From Dactylorhiza incarnata (Eukaryota; Streptophyta; Magnoliopsida; Asparagales; Orchidaceae), in NCBI GenBank assembly GCA_033032865.1, contig JAWHQI010000065.1, forward strand, positions 8,802,001 to 8,866,000: a stretch of 64,000 nucleotides of DNA. The letters run 5' to 3'. This document shows positions 47,114-59,495 of this stretch, piece after piece. Position 1 is the first letter of the stretch, and each line of letters opens with the position of its first letter. Position numbers and translations under genes: made by a program. Under the pieces are notes generated by a model. It saw only the letters and a program-made list of their open reading frames with translations, was not told where the DNA came from and did no database searches.

Positions 47114-48664
47114 TGAAAGTGCACAGTGTACCTCTGAGTATTCTCTAGAGAGGGGGTGAATAAAGTTTAAAATATTTTCTACCCTAATTATGCACACAAT
47201 AAAAACTTTAAGTATTATGCACCCAGCAAAATCAAAGACAGAATAAAGTATAAACAGATTGTTGAAAATAAACACTGAAAAACTAAAGTATGAACAGCAC
47301 AGAAAATCACACACAAAGACACAAGAATTTTATAGAGGTTCCCCAGAATGTGGGTACTCCTCTCTTCTACCTCCCTCGTAGGATTGCACAACCTTTACCT
47401 GAGTTTTTTGATAAGGAGACTCTTAGAACCACTGAGTCTTTTGATAAGGAGACTCTTAGAACCACTGAATCCTTTGGAAGAGAGATTAATAAAACTCTTT
47501 ACAGTTGGAGGAAAAAGTAAGAAGAAAGGAAGAAGAAGAAGATAGAAAAATTCTGTGTTTCAGAATTCTTCAGAATCACTTCTGCTGCTTCAGTCTTTCA
47601 CAAGATCTGAAATGATGAACCATTGCTTATGATAGTGATGATTGCAAGGGTTATTTGATTTGATCATTCTCTGTGAATACTTCTCGAAGGCTGGTTGCTG
47701 TAAGATGTAGAATATGAAGCAACTCTTTTCTTTTTACTGTGCTGAGAGAAGACTTGTTCTTGTCTTAGGGTTTGAGGAGGAAGAAGAGGAACACCTTATT
47801 CGACAGACAAGAATAATGTAATAACTCTGTTCTCTTCTTCTCTTTTGCATACTTATGCTGTATGATTGAGATTTCAAATCCTTTCTTCTTTTGGGCTGTC
47901 CTGTAAAGAAATTATTTTGGACACATAATTTACCTTTCCTCTTTTGTTCCCGACTTGTCCATCAGTTTTGAATATCTTCCAAGAATGATTTTGCTGAGTC
48001 CTGGAATACTCCATTCCATTCTTGGCAATAAACGAGTCGTTGGAGAACTGTCTTTAGTCTTTTGATCCTTCTGAAAAGGTCTTAAAAGGACACCAGAAAA
48101 AGCTTCCTTTTTCTGTTTGTATTCGACGTAGCGTCGAATTAAATTTCTTTCTTATTGACGCACCTCTGAGTTCTTATCGGAGTAGCTTCGAATTCCTTCT
48201 TAGCTCTGGCTGAACTCAGATGTCGACGTTACGTCGATTCTTTATCGACGTATCCTTCGAGTTGAAGACTTGGACTTTGAGCTTTAACTTATGCGTCGAA
48301 TTGTAGTCGAAGTTGCGTCGATTTCTTGGATGACTTCGACAAACTCTTCCTTCTGCGTCGAGTTTCTTTCGACGTTACGTCGACTTGAATTATACTTCGA
48401 CGGGCTGAATAAGTTGCTTTGACTTCTAGTCAGAGTTGCGTCGATATCAAGTCGAAGTTGCGTCGACTTCTATTCGACGCAAGTCTTAACTTAACTTATT
48501 TTGTGATTGTCTTGACTTGGCCTTGACACTCTAAGGTGAGTGTGACATCCTAAGACATCTAATGCCAATTTACCCTTACTATACAATGTGGGTAATATAA
48601 CCTAAGAGGTAAAATCACCTATAGATAATTTGTTAAGTTAAATCAAAAGGAATTTTTCCCAACA
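47114..48664 (-). repeat. 3' LTR of SIRE-B (1551 bp)
   Basis: On the minus strand it starts TGTTGGGAAAAATTCC and ends CTTTCA. 48120-48480 is dense in GTCGACGTTACGTCGA-type dyads. Confidence 0.85.
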
Positions 48665-49146
48665 ATCTTCCCCTATTTATCTTAACAAATTTTACAGATT
48701 GTTTAAAGTGATTTTACACATATTTTGACTTAAACACAAATACAAACAAGACATACATAGACAATAAAATATGATAGAATGAAATCACAGACCATTTCAT
48801 ACATTGTCAAGTAATTATATTGTTCAACATAGTTGTTTGCTCCAGATAGTATAATATAGAGCATTCATATTGACATAATAGCTGAACTTCAATGTTCCTT
48901 CTCAGGAATTTTTCTTTTCCTTGAGAATACTTTTAGTATTACCTTCCTTGCAGTAAATGCAAGAGGTTCATTCTCTTCTTCAAGGTTCCTATCAGCTTCT
49001 TCATTGACTTCATTTTCTTTGGGAGGCTCCCTCTGAGATTGTGCATCTTGTTCAATATTTTGGGCAGCCTCCTTAGCAATCTTTGATACATCATCTTACA
49101 ATTGCTCATCTTCTAGGAGCTCCCCCTGAATTGATGGAGGCTCCCC

Positions 49147-50703
49147 CTAGTTTACTGCAGGCAATTCTTCAACAGTTTCCTGAGTTATTGTAAGAAGCTC
49201 CCCCTGATTTTGTACAGGATTATCTTGAGGGCTTGTAGGAGGCTCCTCCTGGATATTTGCATATGGAGTTTCTGGCCTTACTGTTTGGAATATAGTCAAT
49301 TTATCTTGATCAGGAACTTCATCATCCTTGTCCTTCTCCTGACCATTCTTTTCTGGATTATGCCTTTCCTCCTCCTGAATCTTCTCCCCCTTCTGAACCT
49401 TACTGACAAGGGAGGTTAAGAAATCCTTTGTTGCCAAAGAGGAGGACACAAAAGCTTTGAGAGCCAGGAGAGACCCTTTTGAATCAAACATTTCACTCTC
49501 CATCTGTGAGTACTTTTTATTGAACCTTCTGGCTTGAGTGGTCAGTAGGTCAGCAAATGTGCTTGAGGCCATCCCAACAGCTTTGGAGATTGCTTGCTCA
49601 ATATCAAATGGAGGTGTTGAATGAGAGGTAGAGGCAAGTGGAGGTGTGGATAGAATTGCTGAAGGAATTGAAGTGAGGTTCTCATTGAAATCTTGAAGAT
49701 CTTGGTGAATAGGGGAGAGGGATTGATACACCTCTGGAGAGATATGGTATGGTGGTGGGGGAGCAGACTGATTGTCTGTGAAGATGGTGGATGGTTGTTG
49801 CTGAGGCAGGAGAGGAACCTGAGATGCAGTGTCTATGACAGGGATGGATGGACTGGTGTGGTTGAACTGGATTGGTTCAGTATCTGGAACAACATCCTGT
49901 TGAGTTGCTGGAGTGTCCTGATGAGGAGTATTATCCCTTATGGGATCTGGTTGATGTGTCTCTAAATCTTGAGGAGGTGGAGAAGGAGGAGGTGAAGGTG
50001 CTGATTGACCAGACTTTAGGATCTGCCTGGTCCACTTGGAGAATATCCCAATATTTATCCTTTTTCCTGGAGGAATATGCACTCCTTTGGACTTTTACAC
50101 CATTGGATAATGGTGGAAGAGCACCTGGCTCATGATCCTCATATAGGTATTCTCTTTGTGTGAATATTTGTGCCCAATCAGCTTCAGGAGGCATCTTCCG
50201 CAGTCTATTTTCTTATTAAGAACTAGAACTCCCATGATGTGCAGCTGCTGCTTCGGGATAGCATCATGAGCAGAGATTTTGCAGAGGAGCACCTTCCCCT
50301 CTATATCAGCAAGAAATCTGTATTCTTCTCCAAGATCAATCTTCTTTAGATTGATGACCTTCACTTTCTTGAACTGCATTATCTGTAATGCCTTTCCTGT
50401 CTCTTCCCCTGTTAATTCATCAGACTCATCACCTGTTGGTAAATCATAGGCGTGAGATAGAATTTCCTTTGTAATGGTAATACCAGTCTCATATACTCTT
50501 CCATTTATGGAGCCATCATCTCTGATGTGAATGTTGTCTTTTAGCTCTGTCAATTCAACATCCAGAATCTTGCACCTTGTTGAGATCAACTTTGTTAGCC
50601 CAGCAGTGTGGAATAAGCCAAGAATGGCTTTAAAGCTTTCGGCGGCAGCATTGAATGAGTCAATATCCACGTCAAAACCAGAATTTATCTTTGGTGGAGC
50701 CAT
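49147..50703 (-). pseudogene. SIRE 3' accessory ORF (plant-transposon-protein-like), one in-frame stop
   Basis: ATG at 50703 (MAPPKINSG); one frame runs to TAG at 49147-49149, about 518 codons, broken only by TAA at 50095-50097. The first half (GRVYETGITITKEILSHAYD, LHIMGVLVLNKKIDCGRCLL) resembles the putative plant transposon protein domain found in extra ORFs of SIRE and Athila elements. The second half is Pro/Gln/Ser-rich then has a charged, coil-like tail. No signal peptide or membrane segment is evident. Its role in the element is unknown; an envelope-like role has been proposed for some SIRE ORFs, but nothing here shows it. Confidence 0.6.
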
Positions 50704-50959
50704 TGAATCTGATGTACCTGCAAAAAGAGACACGAAAGAGAGAAAGAGAGACGAGAGAAAGATGCATGGGAGTTGGGGAGAGGAAGAGCACGAGAGCAGG
50801 ATAGAGAATTTGAAAGCGTAATGAATTCGACGCCAATCTTCCTTAAAAGAAGATGATTCGTCGCTACTTAGGGTTTTATTCGAAGCACCGTCAAAAAGAT
50901 TAATAGACAGCACACCAAAATGTGTCGAAGCAGCTTTTATATGTAAAACTGTGCGCGTT

Positions 50960-51240
50960 GTCATGTCGACGTTGCGTCGATTAAAACTCGACGCATCTTC
51001 GAATTTGACGAGCGACTATTTATTCGACGTATCCGTCGATATGAAGTCGACGTTGCGTCGAATGCTATTCGAATTATCTGATTTCGACGGCTCTCGAAGC
51101 TAGCGTCGAATAGAATTAGATGGTACACCGACTTCTATTCGACGCAACTCTGAATTATCAATGACATATTGTTTTCGGAGCAGGCGTCAAGTAGAATTAG
51201 ATGGTACGTCGAATTCTATTCGACGCAACTCTGAATGAAT
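50960..51240. repeat. TCGACG dyad-rich stretch upstream of the accessory ORF
   Basis: GTCGACGTTGCGTCGA, CTCGACGCATC and TTCGACGCAACTC words recur in both orientations, as in the SIRE-B LTR at 48120-48480. The sequence between here and 51480 is AT-rich and non-coding. Confidence 0.75.
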
Positions 51241-51639
51241 AGTTCTATTTTCTTAGAAAGTTCTTGTTGTTTTTCCCAGCAATGATTTTTATTAAAAGTA
51301 GTATTTATACTATTATTTTTATAAACTAAAGAAGATAAGATGTATATTCAAAGTAAAAATCACTCCCCTGTTGGATTTGGGTCTTTATTAGACCACATCT
51401 CTTCCTTCCCCTTCCATTATCTCCTAGGAGGGATCCTACCTACTCCTGCACAACTAGCTCAAACATTAGAAGGAAGCCAGGTTACCTTGGGCCTTTTGCT
51501 TTTACCATTGTAAGGTTCAATGTAAGAGTAGAAGGGTCTTTCATAATATCCTTTTGGATGGCAGAGGATGAGTTTATCAACCTTGATTTATTATGTTGGT
51601 ATTTGAAATGTGGTGAGCCCATAACCCACAGGTCGGAGG

Positions 51640-51992
51640 ATCGAAACCTCCATCTGATACTACTTGTATGATCAAGAGCAACCAACTGCCCCAAAAGCCC
51701 GGACTGATGGGAAGGACGCAATTTTTTCTTTAAGGAAGTAAGAAAGGCGCTACGGGTCAAGTGAAGGAACGCTGGACCCAACAATCCTCCCCCTCCACGT
51801 CCAACACGACTTATAAGCTCAGAGGTGCTCCACATAGCTCAGAGATTGAGCACCACATGGCTCAGAGGTGGTTTTTCACATGGCCGCGGTCGCCTGACCC
51901 GCCGGGACCCACACAGGTAGAGAAATTTCAGGATTTAATCACCCCCCCCCCCCCTCCCCCCGGCCTCGAACCCGCAACCTCCCTCTGATACC
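51640..51992 (-). mobile_element. TRIM-like miniature LTR unit inside SIRE-B gag
   Basis: Two PBS-like sequences on the minus strand, TGGTATCAGAGGGAGG (about 51991) and TAGTATCAGATGGAGG (about 51662), flank an internal piece, a purine tract (GGAGGGGGAGGAT) and a 119-bp LTR-like block (51665-51783) that starts TGTTGGGTCC. This looks like internal-LTR-internal, as in tandem TRIMs; the outer LTRs are lost. A C-run lies at about 51943-51958. Confidence 0.45.
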
Positions 51993-53063
51993 ACTTGTAT
52001 CTGCATATAATAAATCAGCTGAGTGTCTAATTATTCTACCTTTGGCTTTACCCTTTTGATTGTTGTTGGTTACTTTCTCTGAATTACTCTTGCCTACATA
52101 TATCTTCTTATTGGTTGGTTTTTCTCTGTTAAATGCAGTTAGTTTATCTGGATTATTAGTATCCTGATCCTTAGTTATTTCACTCCTCTTACTTATTTGA
52201 TAATCACTAAGTCTAATGAATCTAACTGGATTTTTCCAGGCTGGTCTACTAGTGACTTCAATGCTTATGCAAGGGTCTGCTCTTAGACTTAGGTGTTTAA
52301 ATCTCATCGAGAGATTTTGTGTGATATTTTTGAGCTTTTGACTCCTGCCATTGAGAGAGTCCTCAAATGATTTTGCCTTTGTTAGTTCTTCTTTTAATTT
52401 TAGATTTTCATTTCTTATATCTATTAATTCTGTTTCTTTTTCCTGAATTTCATTTCTCAAGTCATTATTTGTTGAATATAATTCTTCTTTCTTAAGATTT
52501 TCTTATTCTTCCCTATTTGCTTCTAACTTTTTTGAATTTTGAGAAAATCATTACAAAATTCTTTAACGTAGGTTTTAAAATCATCAGAGTTAAAATCAAA
52601 ATCATCAAACGGGGATACCTGTTCTTCTTCATCATCTGACGATATCCCCATGTCATCATGTATGCTGCTTCTGCATCTTTTTCTTCATCACTCTCTGATA
52701 AAGAGGAACTTGACTTTGCTTCAGAGCCACTCCAAGTTTCAGCAATGAAACATTTGGCTTTCTTCTTGTCTTTCCTCCTGAAAGACTTCTTTTTCTGCTC
52801 ATCTTTGTTGTTGCTCCTGTCCCTTTGTTCCTGTGGGCAATCAGGGGCTATGTGCCCTGGTTTGTTGCAGGAGAAGCAGATAACTTCCTTCTTTGGAGTC
52901 TTATCAAATCTTGGCCTTGAGCTCCTTTTTCTTCTTCTTGAGTCTTCTGCCTTAACCCATTTTCTAAATCTCCTTGCCAGGGGGCTGAACATTTCATCTT
53001 CAGGAACGGAGGGCTCTCCTTCAGCAGCCTTCAAAGCAAGGTTCTTTTGGATGAGAGTTGAGG
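51990..53063 (-). pseudogene. SIRE-type gag, C-terminal half
   Basis: From 53063 downward: LIQKNLALKAAEGEPS, a basic segment, the zinc knuckle CFSCNKPGHIAPDC (about 52837-52878), an acidic Ser-rich part, then a coiled-coil region (LRNEIQEKETELIDIRNENL) rich in Leu/Glu/Lys. A frame shift near 52650 and a TAA near 52502 break it. The order zinc knuckle then coiled coil matches SIRE/Maximus Gag. It ends where the TRIM-like insert begins. Confidence 0.8.
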
Positions 53064-53555
53064 TTATCGGAGTAGCTTCGAATTCCTTCTTAGCTCTGAC
53101 TGAACTCAGATGTCGACGTTACGTCGATTCATTATCGACGTATCCGTCGAGTTGAAGACTTGGACTTTAAGCTTTAACTTCTGCGTCGAATTGTAATCGA
53201 AGCTGCGTCGACTTCTTGGATGGCTTCGACAAGCTCTTCCTACTGCGCCGAGTTCCTTTCGACGTTGCATCGACTTGAATTATACTTCGACATGCTGAAT
53301 AAGTTGCTTTGACTTCTAGTCAGAGTTGCGTCGATATCAAGTCGAAGTTGCGTCGGCTTCTATTTGACGCAAGTCTTAACATAACTTATTTTGTGATGGT
53401 CTTGACTTGACCTTGACACTCTAAGGTGAGTGTGACATCCTAAGACATCTAATGACCAATTTACCCTTACTATACAATGTGGGTAATATAACCTAAAAGG
53501 TAAAATCACCTATAGATAATTTGCCAAGTTAAATCAAAAGGAGTTTTTCCCAACA
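53064..53555 (-). repeat. 5' LTR of SIRE-B, truncated
   Basis: It matches 48174-48664 nearly base for base, then breaks into gag at about 53063. The deletion removed the rest of the LTR, the PBS and the gag N-terminus. Confidence 0.88.
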
Positions 53556-54660
53556 CTTCATGAGTGCCTTCACCTCGATGTGGAGTGCCCGACCATCCTG
53601 ATCTCATGACTGCAATGAGCCTCACGCGGGTTTGTGAGAAGCATCTCCTCTTAGACCATCCCCAGGGCAGCCACAATGATACAATAAACCATTTTCAAGA
53701 CAACAGCTTCCTGGGGCACCCGCCCCCCGGATCGTCGAAGGGGAGCTATTTGAGTCGCCCTCCCTTTCGTCTTCGCCTCTCCGTCTCTAAGATGGCTGAC
53801 CGCCGCACCAAGGGCCTCCGTTTCAATTGCGACGAGACCTTCAGAGCGGGCCACAGATGTAAGCGTCTCTTTGGGTGGAAGTGAACGACCCGTCTGATGA
53901 TGATGATGATCCAGATACAGGTGTTTTGTTGATTTCCTTGTATGCCATCTACGACCCTCAAGAGGGTCCTGTGATCCAGATGGTCGTTACAGTCGGGGTC
54001 CAGACTCTCCTCGCCCTCATGGACTCGGGCAGCACACACAATTTCATCAACCAGAATACATCTCACCGCTTTGACTTCCGGTCATACAGCGCAGTCGTGT
54101 GCATGTGTATGTGGTCAACGACCAGCAGATGAAGTGCCCGTGTATTTGCCGCAGGATCCCCATTGTGGTGGATGACCATCACTCCCTCGTAGACCTCCTT
54201 GTGGTGGACTATAGGGCCACTGACGTGGGATTTCGACCGCCTCACTATGTGTTGGCACCAGTGCGCTCAGCGGATTTAGTGACACGGTCACTCCCAGATG
54301 GCAGACATCTCTTCCTTTTTGGTCCACGAAGCTTCACACTTAGCGGTTATCTCCACCCCGGAGGGCCATCTACTCCTATAGGATTTTGGAGAGAGCTTCA
54401 CACCACCGGTCGACCTTCCTCCGACCCACAGTTAGGACCACTGAGAGCTTTCTATTTCCATTGGGGATTGGGTTTGGCTGAAACACCGACCTTACAACCA
54501 GACTTCGGCTTCCGCCCCTTGCTCCAACAGATTGGGCCTCAAATGTTTCAGGACCTTTCCGACCCTCCAACGCATCAGCAAGGTGGCATACCTGTTCCAA
54601 CTCCCACCGGAGGCCCATGTCTCTCGGGGAGCCCCTACGACTGAACGATTGGTTCGTTTG
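53556..54660 (+). pseudogene. Gypsy gag end, protease and integrase tail
   Basis: After the SIRE-B junction come DLMTAMSLTRVCEKHLLL, the zinc knuckle FNCDETFRAGHRCK (about 53823), protease LMDSGSTHNFINQ (about 54020) and the post-protease segment CRRIPIVVDDHHSLVDLLVV. From about 54560, KVAYLFQLPPEAHVSRG resembles the integrase C-terminus. RT and the integrase core are missing, so an internal deletion of about 3 kb is inferred. Stops and shifts are frequent. Confidence 0.78.
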
Positions 54661-54696
54661 CCACTGTGACAAGCTACATCTCGACCGGGAAGGAGA

Positions 54697-54966
54697 TGTT
54701 ATGGATGTTATGGACCCATGTTGGAGGCGCACGTATCAACGATACATACAATCCACCAGGGATTGATAGTTCTCTAATCACATCTCTTATATTTTTATTA
54801 TGCCGTGCATTGGTTAATCTGACTCACTTCTCTTATGGCCCAAGTGGGGGCTTGAACCTATTTGGATGACTTGGGTTGATGAAATTAGTAATCAAGAAAT
54901 TATTATCTCAATTCCTCTCTTCTTTTCCCTTCTCTCTCTAATTTCTTGTAACTCTATCCCGTAACA
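54697..54966 (+). repeat. 3' LTR of the Reina-like gypsy remnant (about 270 bp)
   Basis: A purine tract (GGGAAGGAGA) precedes TGTTATGGATGTTATGG; the repeat ends CCCGTAACA. TGTTA/TAACA termini fit. The start could be 54697 or 54706. Confidence 0.65.
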
Positions 54967-55308
54967 ATATATTCACGCATGCAAGCCGCTTCACCCGAGT
55001 CTGCCGCAAGCAGCACTGATCGTGCGTCCCATCCGCAAACATCAAGCATTCCGCCATCTCTCTCCTTGCCGGATAGTTCGCCCTTTTCCCTCTTCTCCAC
55101 CGGTCTTCCCCCTTACAACCATAGCTCCATCGAGATCTAGGAAAAGGGACTCAAATCCCTTAAGGGACTTCTCCCTCACTCACCCTAGCACTCGATCTCA
55201 AACCGGTGCACACAACAATTTCCTATTTATTTTCTTTATTTTTTGTGTTTTGTTTTTAGGAAATCAGACACTTATCGTGAACGACCAATTATAGTCGTCT
55301 AGGATGGG
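54967..55308. other. Short unassigned spacer
   Basis: C- and T-rich sequence with a short open frame; no motif recognised. Confidence 0.4.
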
Positions 55309-56682
55309 TGCTGGCGCAACACTGAAGTGAGAGTGAAGTGTGACTCTAAAACACAACCTCAAGCACAGTGCCGGTAATTCTAATGAAACCTAGAATGACA
55401 AGTGCACAAATGAGTTGATCCGACGAATTTTGCAAACAAGTACTTGTATAAAACTATGCAATTAGTGAAGAGGTTGCAAATTAATTATAAAAGGGATTAG
55501 ATTTGTTTCTCTTCCGATTGGAGTTCCGTTAATTTAATTCGCAATTTAGAATAGGCTCATCAAATTAAGATTAATCAACGGAAACAAAGTACTATAATCA
55601 ACGAACATCCATAATTATATAAATGTAGTCCATAGCCATACATCATTGATGCATGACAAAACACAAACTAAGGACTCACAAGTCTGGGGGGTTGTAGCGG
55701 TGGAGACGATGATCTGGTGATGGCAGTGACTGTCTGGAAGAGGATACTTGGTGGTGAATGAATGAGAGGGTGGAGAGGTGGTTGTTGTCTTGTAGAGAGG
55801 GTCGTTGGTGGCTGTAGGAGGGGCTTCATGGGGGGTGTTTTGGTACTGGACGAGGTTGTAAAATGCTGGCTGTTTCCGTGGAAGGGAATGGAGTGGGAAT
55901 CAACGCTGGTGTGTGGGGGGGGGGGGGGGGGTTGGTGGGGTGGGGTGGGGGGGCGGGGGGAAGGTGCATGTACGATAACTTGTGGCTGTTGGGCGGGTGG
56001 TCTGGGCAGTTCTTTGTAAGGAGAGACAGGAGTGGCGTGACCTAAGAAGGCAGTTGGTGTTCTGGAATGTAATAACTTAGCAGTTGGAAGGGAATGAGGA
56101 GGGTGGACGGTTGCTGTTTTGTGGTTGGAAGGAGATGGGATCATTGAGAAGGCTGGATGGCTACATGGTAAGTGGTTGCTGCTGTTTATGAGGGTTGGAA
56201 TGGGTGGTATGGTTGCTGGAGGGTTTGCCCAATGCTGGAAACAACCAAGTGGAGGGGCGATGACTGTGATTATGGCAGGGAAAAGGGGCCACAACACTAA
56301 GAAAATAAGGAAAATACAAAGGAGGATGATACTTAGGAGTCGGCACCTATGGTTCCTGGAATCGACATCGCGGATGATTGTCGGATTTTGGAAAATTCAT
56401 GCAAAATCTGTCAATCCCCTCAAACGGTCCATAACACTTGTATTTATAAGAAAACACAACTAGAGCAACTATTTTGAACGACTAAGATCACATGAGTCGT
56501 CGATCTCTCAAAATAAAATAACAAAAATAAAAATCAGAATACATAGAAATAATAAAACATCGCTTCGAATGCAACTGTGAACTTAGATCGCCCACCAGGA
56601 TGCTCTAAATATGGTAGGTAGCAATGATTTCACGAATCAATCTCTAATCTCATGCTCCAATGCGTCGGGATGATCCTCATCA
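55309..56682 (-). repeat. 3' LTR of element C
   Basis: On the minus strand it begins TGATGAGGATC after a purine-rich AGAGAGAT. A minus-strand TATAAATA lies near 56440. A long G/GT-rich stretch (55680-56280, G run at about 55915-55931) creates a Pro-rich minus-strand open frame that is not conserved in the other copy. Confidence 0.6.
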
Positions 56683-58255
56683 ATCTCTCTGGCTTGAAAG
56701 GATTCATCTCCTGGTGAATGGAGTGATCATCCTCTCGGTGGGAGCTAGGTAGAGGTTGATGCAAAATCTACAATGAAGTCTATGACCTGCAGTGGCTCTG
56801 TCAAGCTTGAAATCGACCTCTGAAGTCGTTTCAAGGTCAAAGCTCATGGTGGAAGAAGTATCTCCGGGTGCCGAAGGTCCCGCAGAAGGTGCAAATTGAT
56901 GATGGTATGTAGAGTGAATGGGATGAGGGATACAAGAAGTGAAGCTCTGGGGTGGGCTCAATGTATGGGCCCATACACTCTTGAGGCTCGAAGTAATGGG
57001 TCAATTCTTCAACAACGAAGATGGAGTGAATATTCATATTCTTACAGATGTTGAGCTCATAAAATCTTACTATGATCTTTCTAAAGACTATATAAGAGCT
57101 CATTCAGTTGACATTCAATTCTTTAGCAGGCCCCTAGGGAGCCTCTCTGCACATATGCTAATCATCACTTACTCGCCTTCTCGAAAAATCTACTCCCATA
57201 TGTGACTACTTACATAAGCTTTATATGAATCATTCTAATTTGAAAATATTCGTTAGATCGACTCATGAGATTTTTGCAGACGTTGAACAAAAGATTCACC
57301 CGCTTCAATAAAATGAAAAACAATACATAAGGCATAAAATATATTTGTCACAAGTGCGATGATCACGCAGAAAGATACTCGAAATATCGACACTAGCCTT
57401 CGACTCCCGGGTGCGTCGACGGTCTTTTAGAGGGAAAAACTCAATTGGAGGTATTTAAGAAAATCCATCGCGATTGCGAGGATCACTAAAACTAACACTC
57501 AAGATATCCGCACTAGGTTAAATGTTACCTAGAGAGATAATCATCTGGTAGCTCACCCAGGGGGATCATTAAATAATTCATCAATAGCAGAATGATTCTT
57601 AAGATGAGTATCATCGATAATAGTAGTGTCCTCGGGAATAGGAGAGACTCCAACTACAAAGTCAATACTATGCTCTCGACTCTCACCCGGGATGTAACTC
57701 ACCACTACAATGTGGAGAAACTCAGATTAGCATACACTCAAAGGCGATTCTATGATCGGGGTAGTAACTAAGTCAATACAGGGGGTAAGGGAAGGACACA
57801 TCACTATAAAATCATCAGGTTGCTTGTACTCACTCTCTTTCGAGGCCATAGGGTATGCGTCAAAATCAAGTGGCAGACAACTCATTGGATAATGCGCTTC
57901 ACTGGGGCGAGAAAACTCATTGTCAAGTATCCTGCCTTTCATAACCAGGAGGACACGAGTAGGCATGGTGGTGTCCTCAGGCTGAGGAGAACTCACACTG
58001 GGACACGATTAGGGTGCGAGTCTACTCGACTGACTTTAGTGGATCCCAAGAATTGTTTGTAAATGATGAGCTAACATTTCTACTTTGCATAATTTAATCG
58101 ATGATCACTCAATGCTACATAGATTGCAGACGAAGTCCAATACAAAATCTAGAAGCGGCTGCTACGGACTCTGCTTGAATGTTGCTCTTCACCACTAACT
58201 CATCAAAACAATCCCTATACTCAGCAACAAACATGGATCCTTGCTAAAAGATAAA
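56683..58255. other. Interior of element C, left part
   Basis: Mostly non-coding by eye. Short minus-strand frames such as IPGESREHSIDFVVGVSPIP (about 57620-57700) and 57727-57996 look like gypsy linker sequence. A kinase exon was sought here and not found. Confidence 0.4.
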
Positions 58256-58260
58256 TATTT

Positions 58261-58529
58261 TGATATAAGTTCACTATTGATCGAATAAATTGATACCATT
58301 TACGGTACAATATATCAGGGTATGCTCAATATCCACTTTTGAGAGCAGGATCCCTCTAAGAGTTCTTCTCTCCCAAGAGAGCCTAAAACAAGATAACTAT
58401 TCAAGATTCGTACAAGACTTACTCCCTTTTCTAGGCTGGAGTGAGATGTACATAATTACAAAAATGACCTAAGGATTCATAGGTAGATATGGGTACACGT
58501 GGATGACTCGAGAAGTCTTCTTCGTATCA
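58261..58529 (-). repeat. 3' LTR of the nested small gypsy element
   Basis: 269 bp, aligned end to end with 59496-59764; by eye the two copies differ at many sites, so the insertion is old. Confidence 0.88.
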
Positions 58530-59495
58530 ACAATCCCCTCCAGAAAATCGACCTTGTCCTCTAGGTCGAGACCTGTAAGGGTTAGTAGTGAGTGTCTGAG
58601 GCTCCAAGTCAGCGAAGTCAGGATCGTCGTCTTTAGTGCCAAGCGATGTGCAGAAGTTCTTAAGAGGGCATTTGTAGGTGGGCGAGTACGACTGGTGGAA
58701 GAGAAAACAATTGCCCTTTCGGCGAAGTTCGAGGTACTGCTGGTAAAATTAGCGTTGGGGTGGTTGGGGTATTGGCAAAGGCAGGATCAACGAAACTAGC
58801 GGTGGTAGGATCAACGAAACTAGTGGTTGGGATGAACGTGTAGGATTTGCTGGAGGACGGTTAACAACAACGCCACGAGCTCGTTGAGGAGGAGAGTGAG
58901 ATCTTCTAACTTAGCTTCAAGCCAATCCAAACGAGTGGAATCGGTGAAGGTTGAAGCAGAGGTGTCCTCGTCGGCTTGGAGGGGCATGGAATGGGTCCTG
59001 GGCATATTTCGAATGCTCTAGAGAAGAGAATGTAGCATTGGAAATGCCTAAGGAGCGCACTGCAGCTGGTGAAGTAGATGCGTGAGGCATCTGACTACTG
59101 GAATAGTAGGGTGGACATGCACAAATGGGAAGGAGACGAGCTGAAGTGAATTGAGGATGTTGTCCTCCTGGTTGGGCATGTGGAGGAGCACCCAACCACG
59201 GTATCCAGCGCGTCGGGAGACGAGGATTAGGCGCGCACGAGGCTGTCTTCCACTACTGCAAGGTCGAATGCGGGACGATGCAACGGAGGCGGCGAGGCTA
59301 GGAGGCCGAGAATTGATCAGCGATGGGTCCGACGGAAACATAGACGTTGGGGCTTGGGATTGTGTAGGTTGTTGTTCCCCAACAAGAGACGATGCGATTG
59401 ATCAGGCGCGGGCTTCTGGCTGGACTGGGGACAATGAAAGATGATCCGATTAAGGTCCAAGATGAAACCCTAAGTGGGTGGTGGGCCAAACCAGT

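Larger units (their letters stand above)
47114..53555 (-). mobile_element. SIRE-like Ty1/copia derivative lacking pol (element SIRE-B)
   Basis: The left LTR (47114-48664) is complete; the right LTR (53064-53555) keeps only its first 492 bp on the minus strand and is fused to gag. The PPT lies right of the left LTR (plus strand AATCTTCCCCTATTTA). Flanking CTTCG (47109-47113) and CTTCA (53556-53560) are a one-mismatch TSD. Inside, in minus order: gag C-terminal half, a TRIM-like insert, a non-coding dyad-rich stretch and a 3' accessory ORF. Protease, integrase and RT are absent. Confidence 0.85.
46860..54966 (+). mobile_element. Reina-like Ty3/gypsy remnant split by SIRE-B
   Basis: Gag starts at about 46890 (LTWEEFTDSCMLRFEPPLRS, LRQTGPIDDYLRTSRF) and is cut at 47113. 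It continues from 53556 with the next Gag segment (HECLHLDVE), zinc knuckle and protease, then jumps to the integrase C-terminus and a 3' LTR ending at 54966. Reading across the SIRE-B insertion restores the Gag order, and the junction shares CTTC on both sides. RT, RNase H and most of integrase are deleted. The 5' LTR is not recognisable. Confidence 0.8.

Noticed and set aside
55668..56297. 209-codon Pro-rich minus-strand frame as a host protein
   Set aside because: It lies in a G-rich LTR stretch; the homologous LTR copy (60651-61680) breaks and rearranges the frame.
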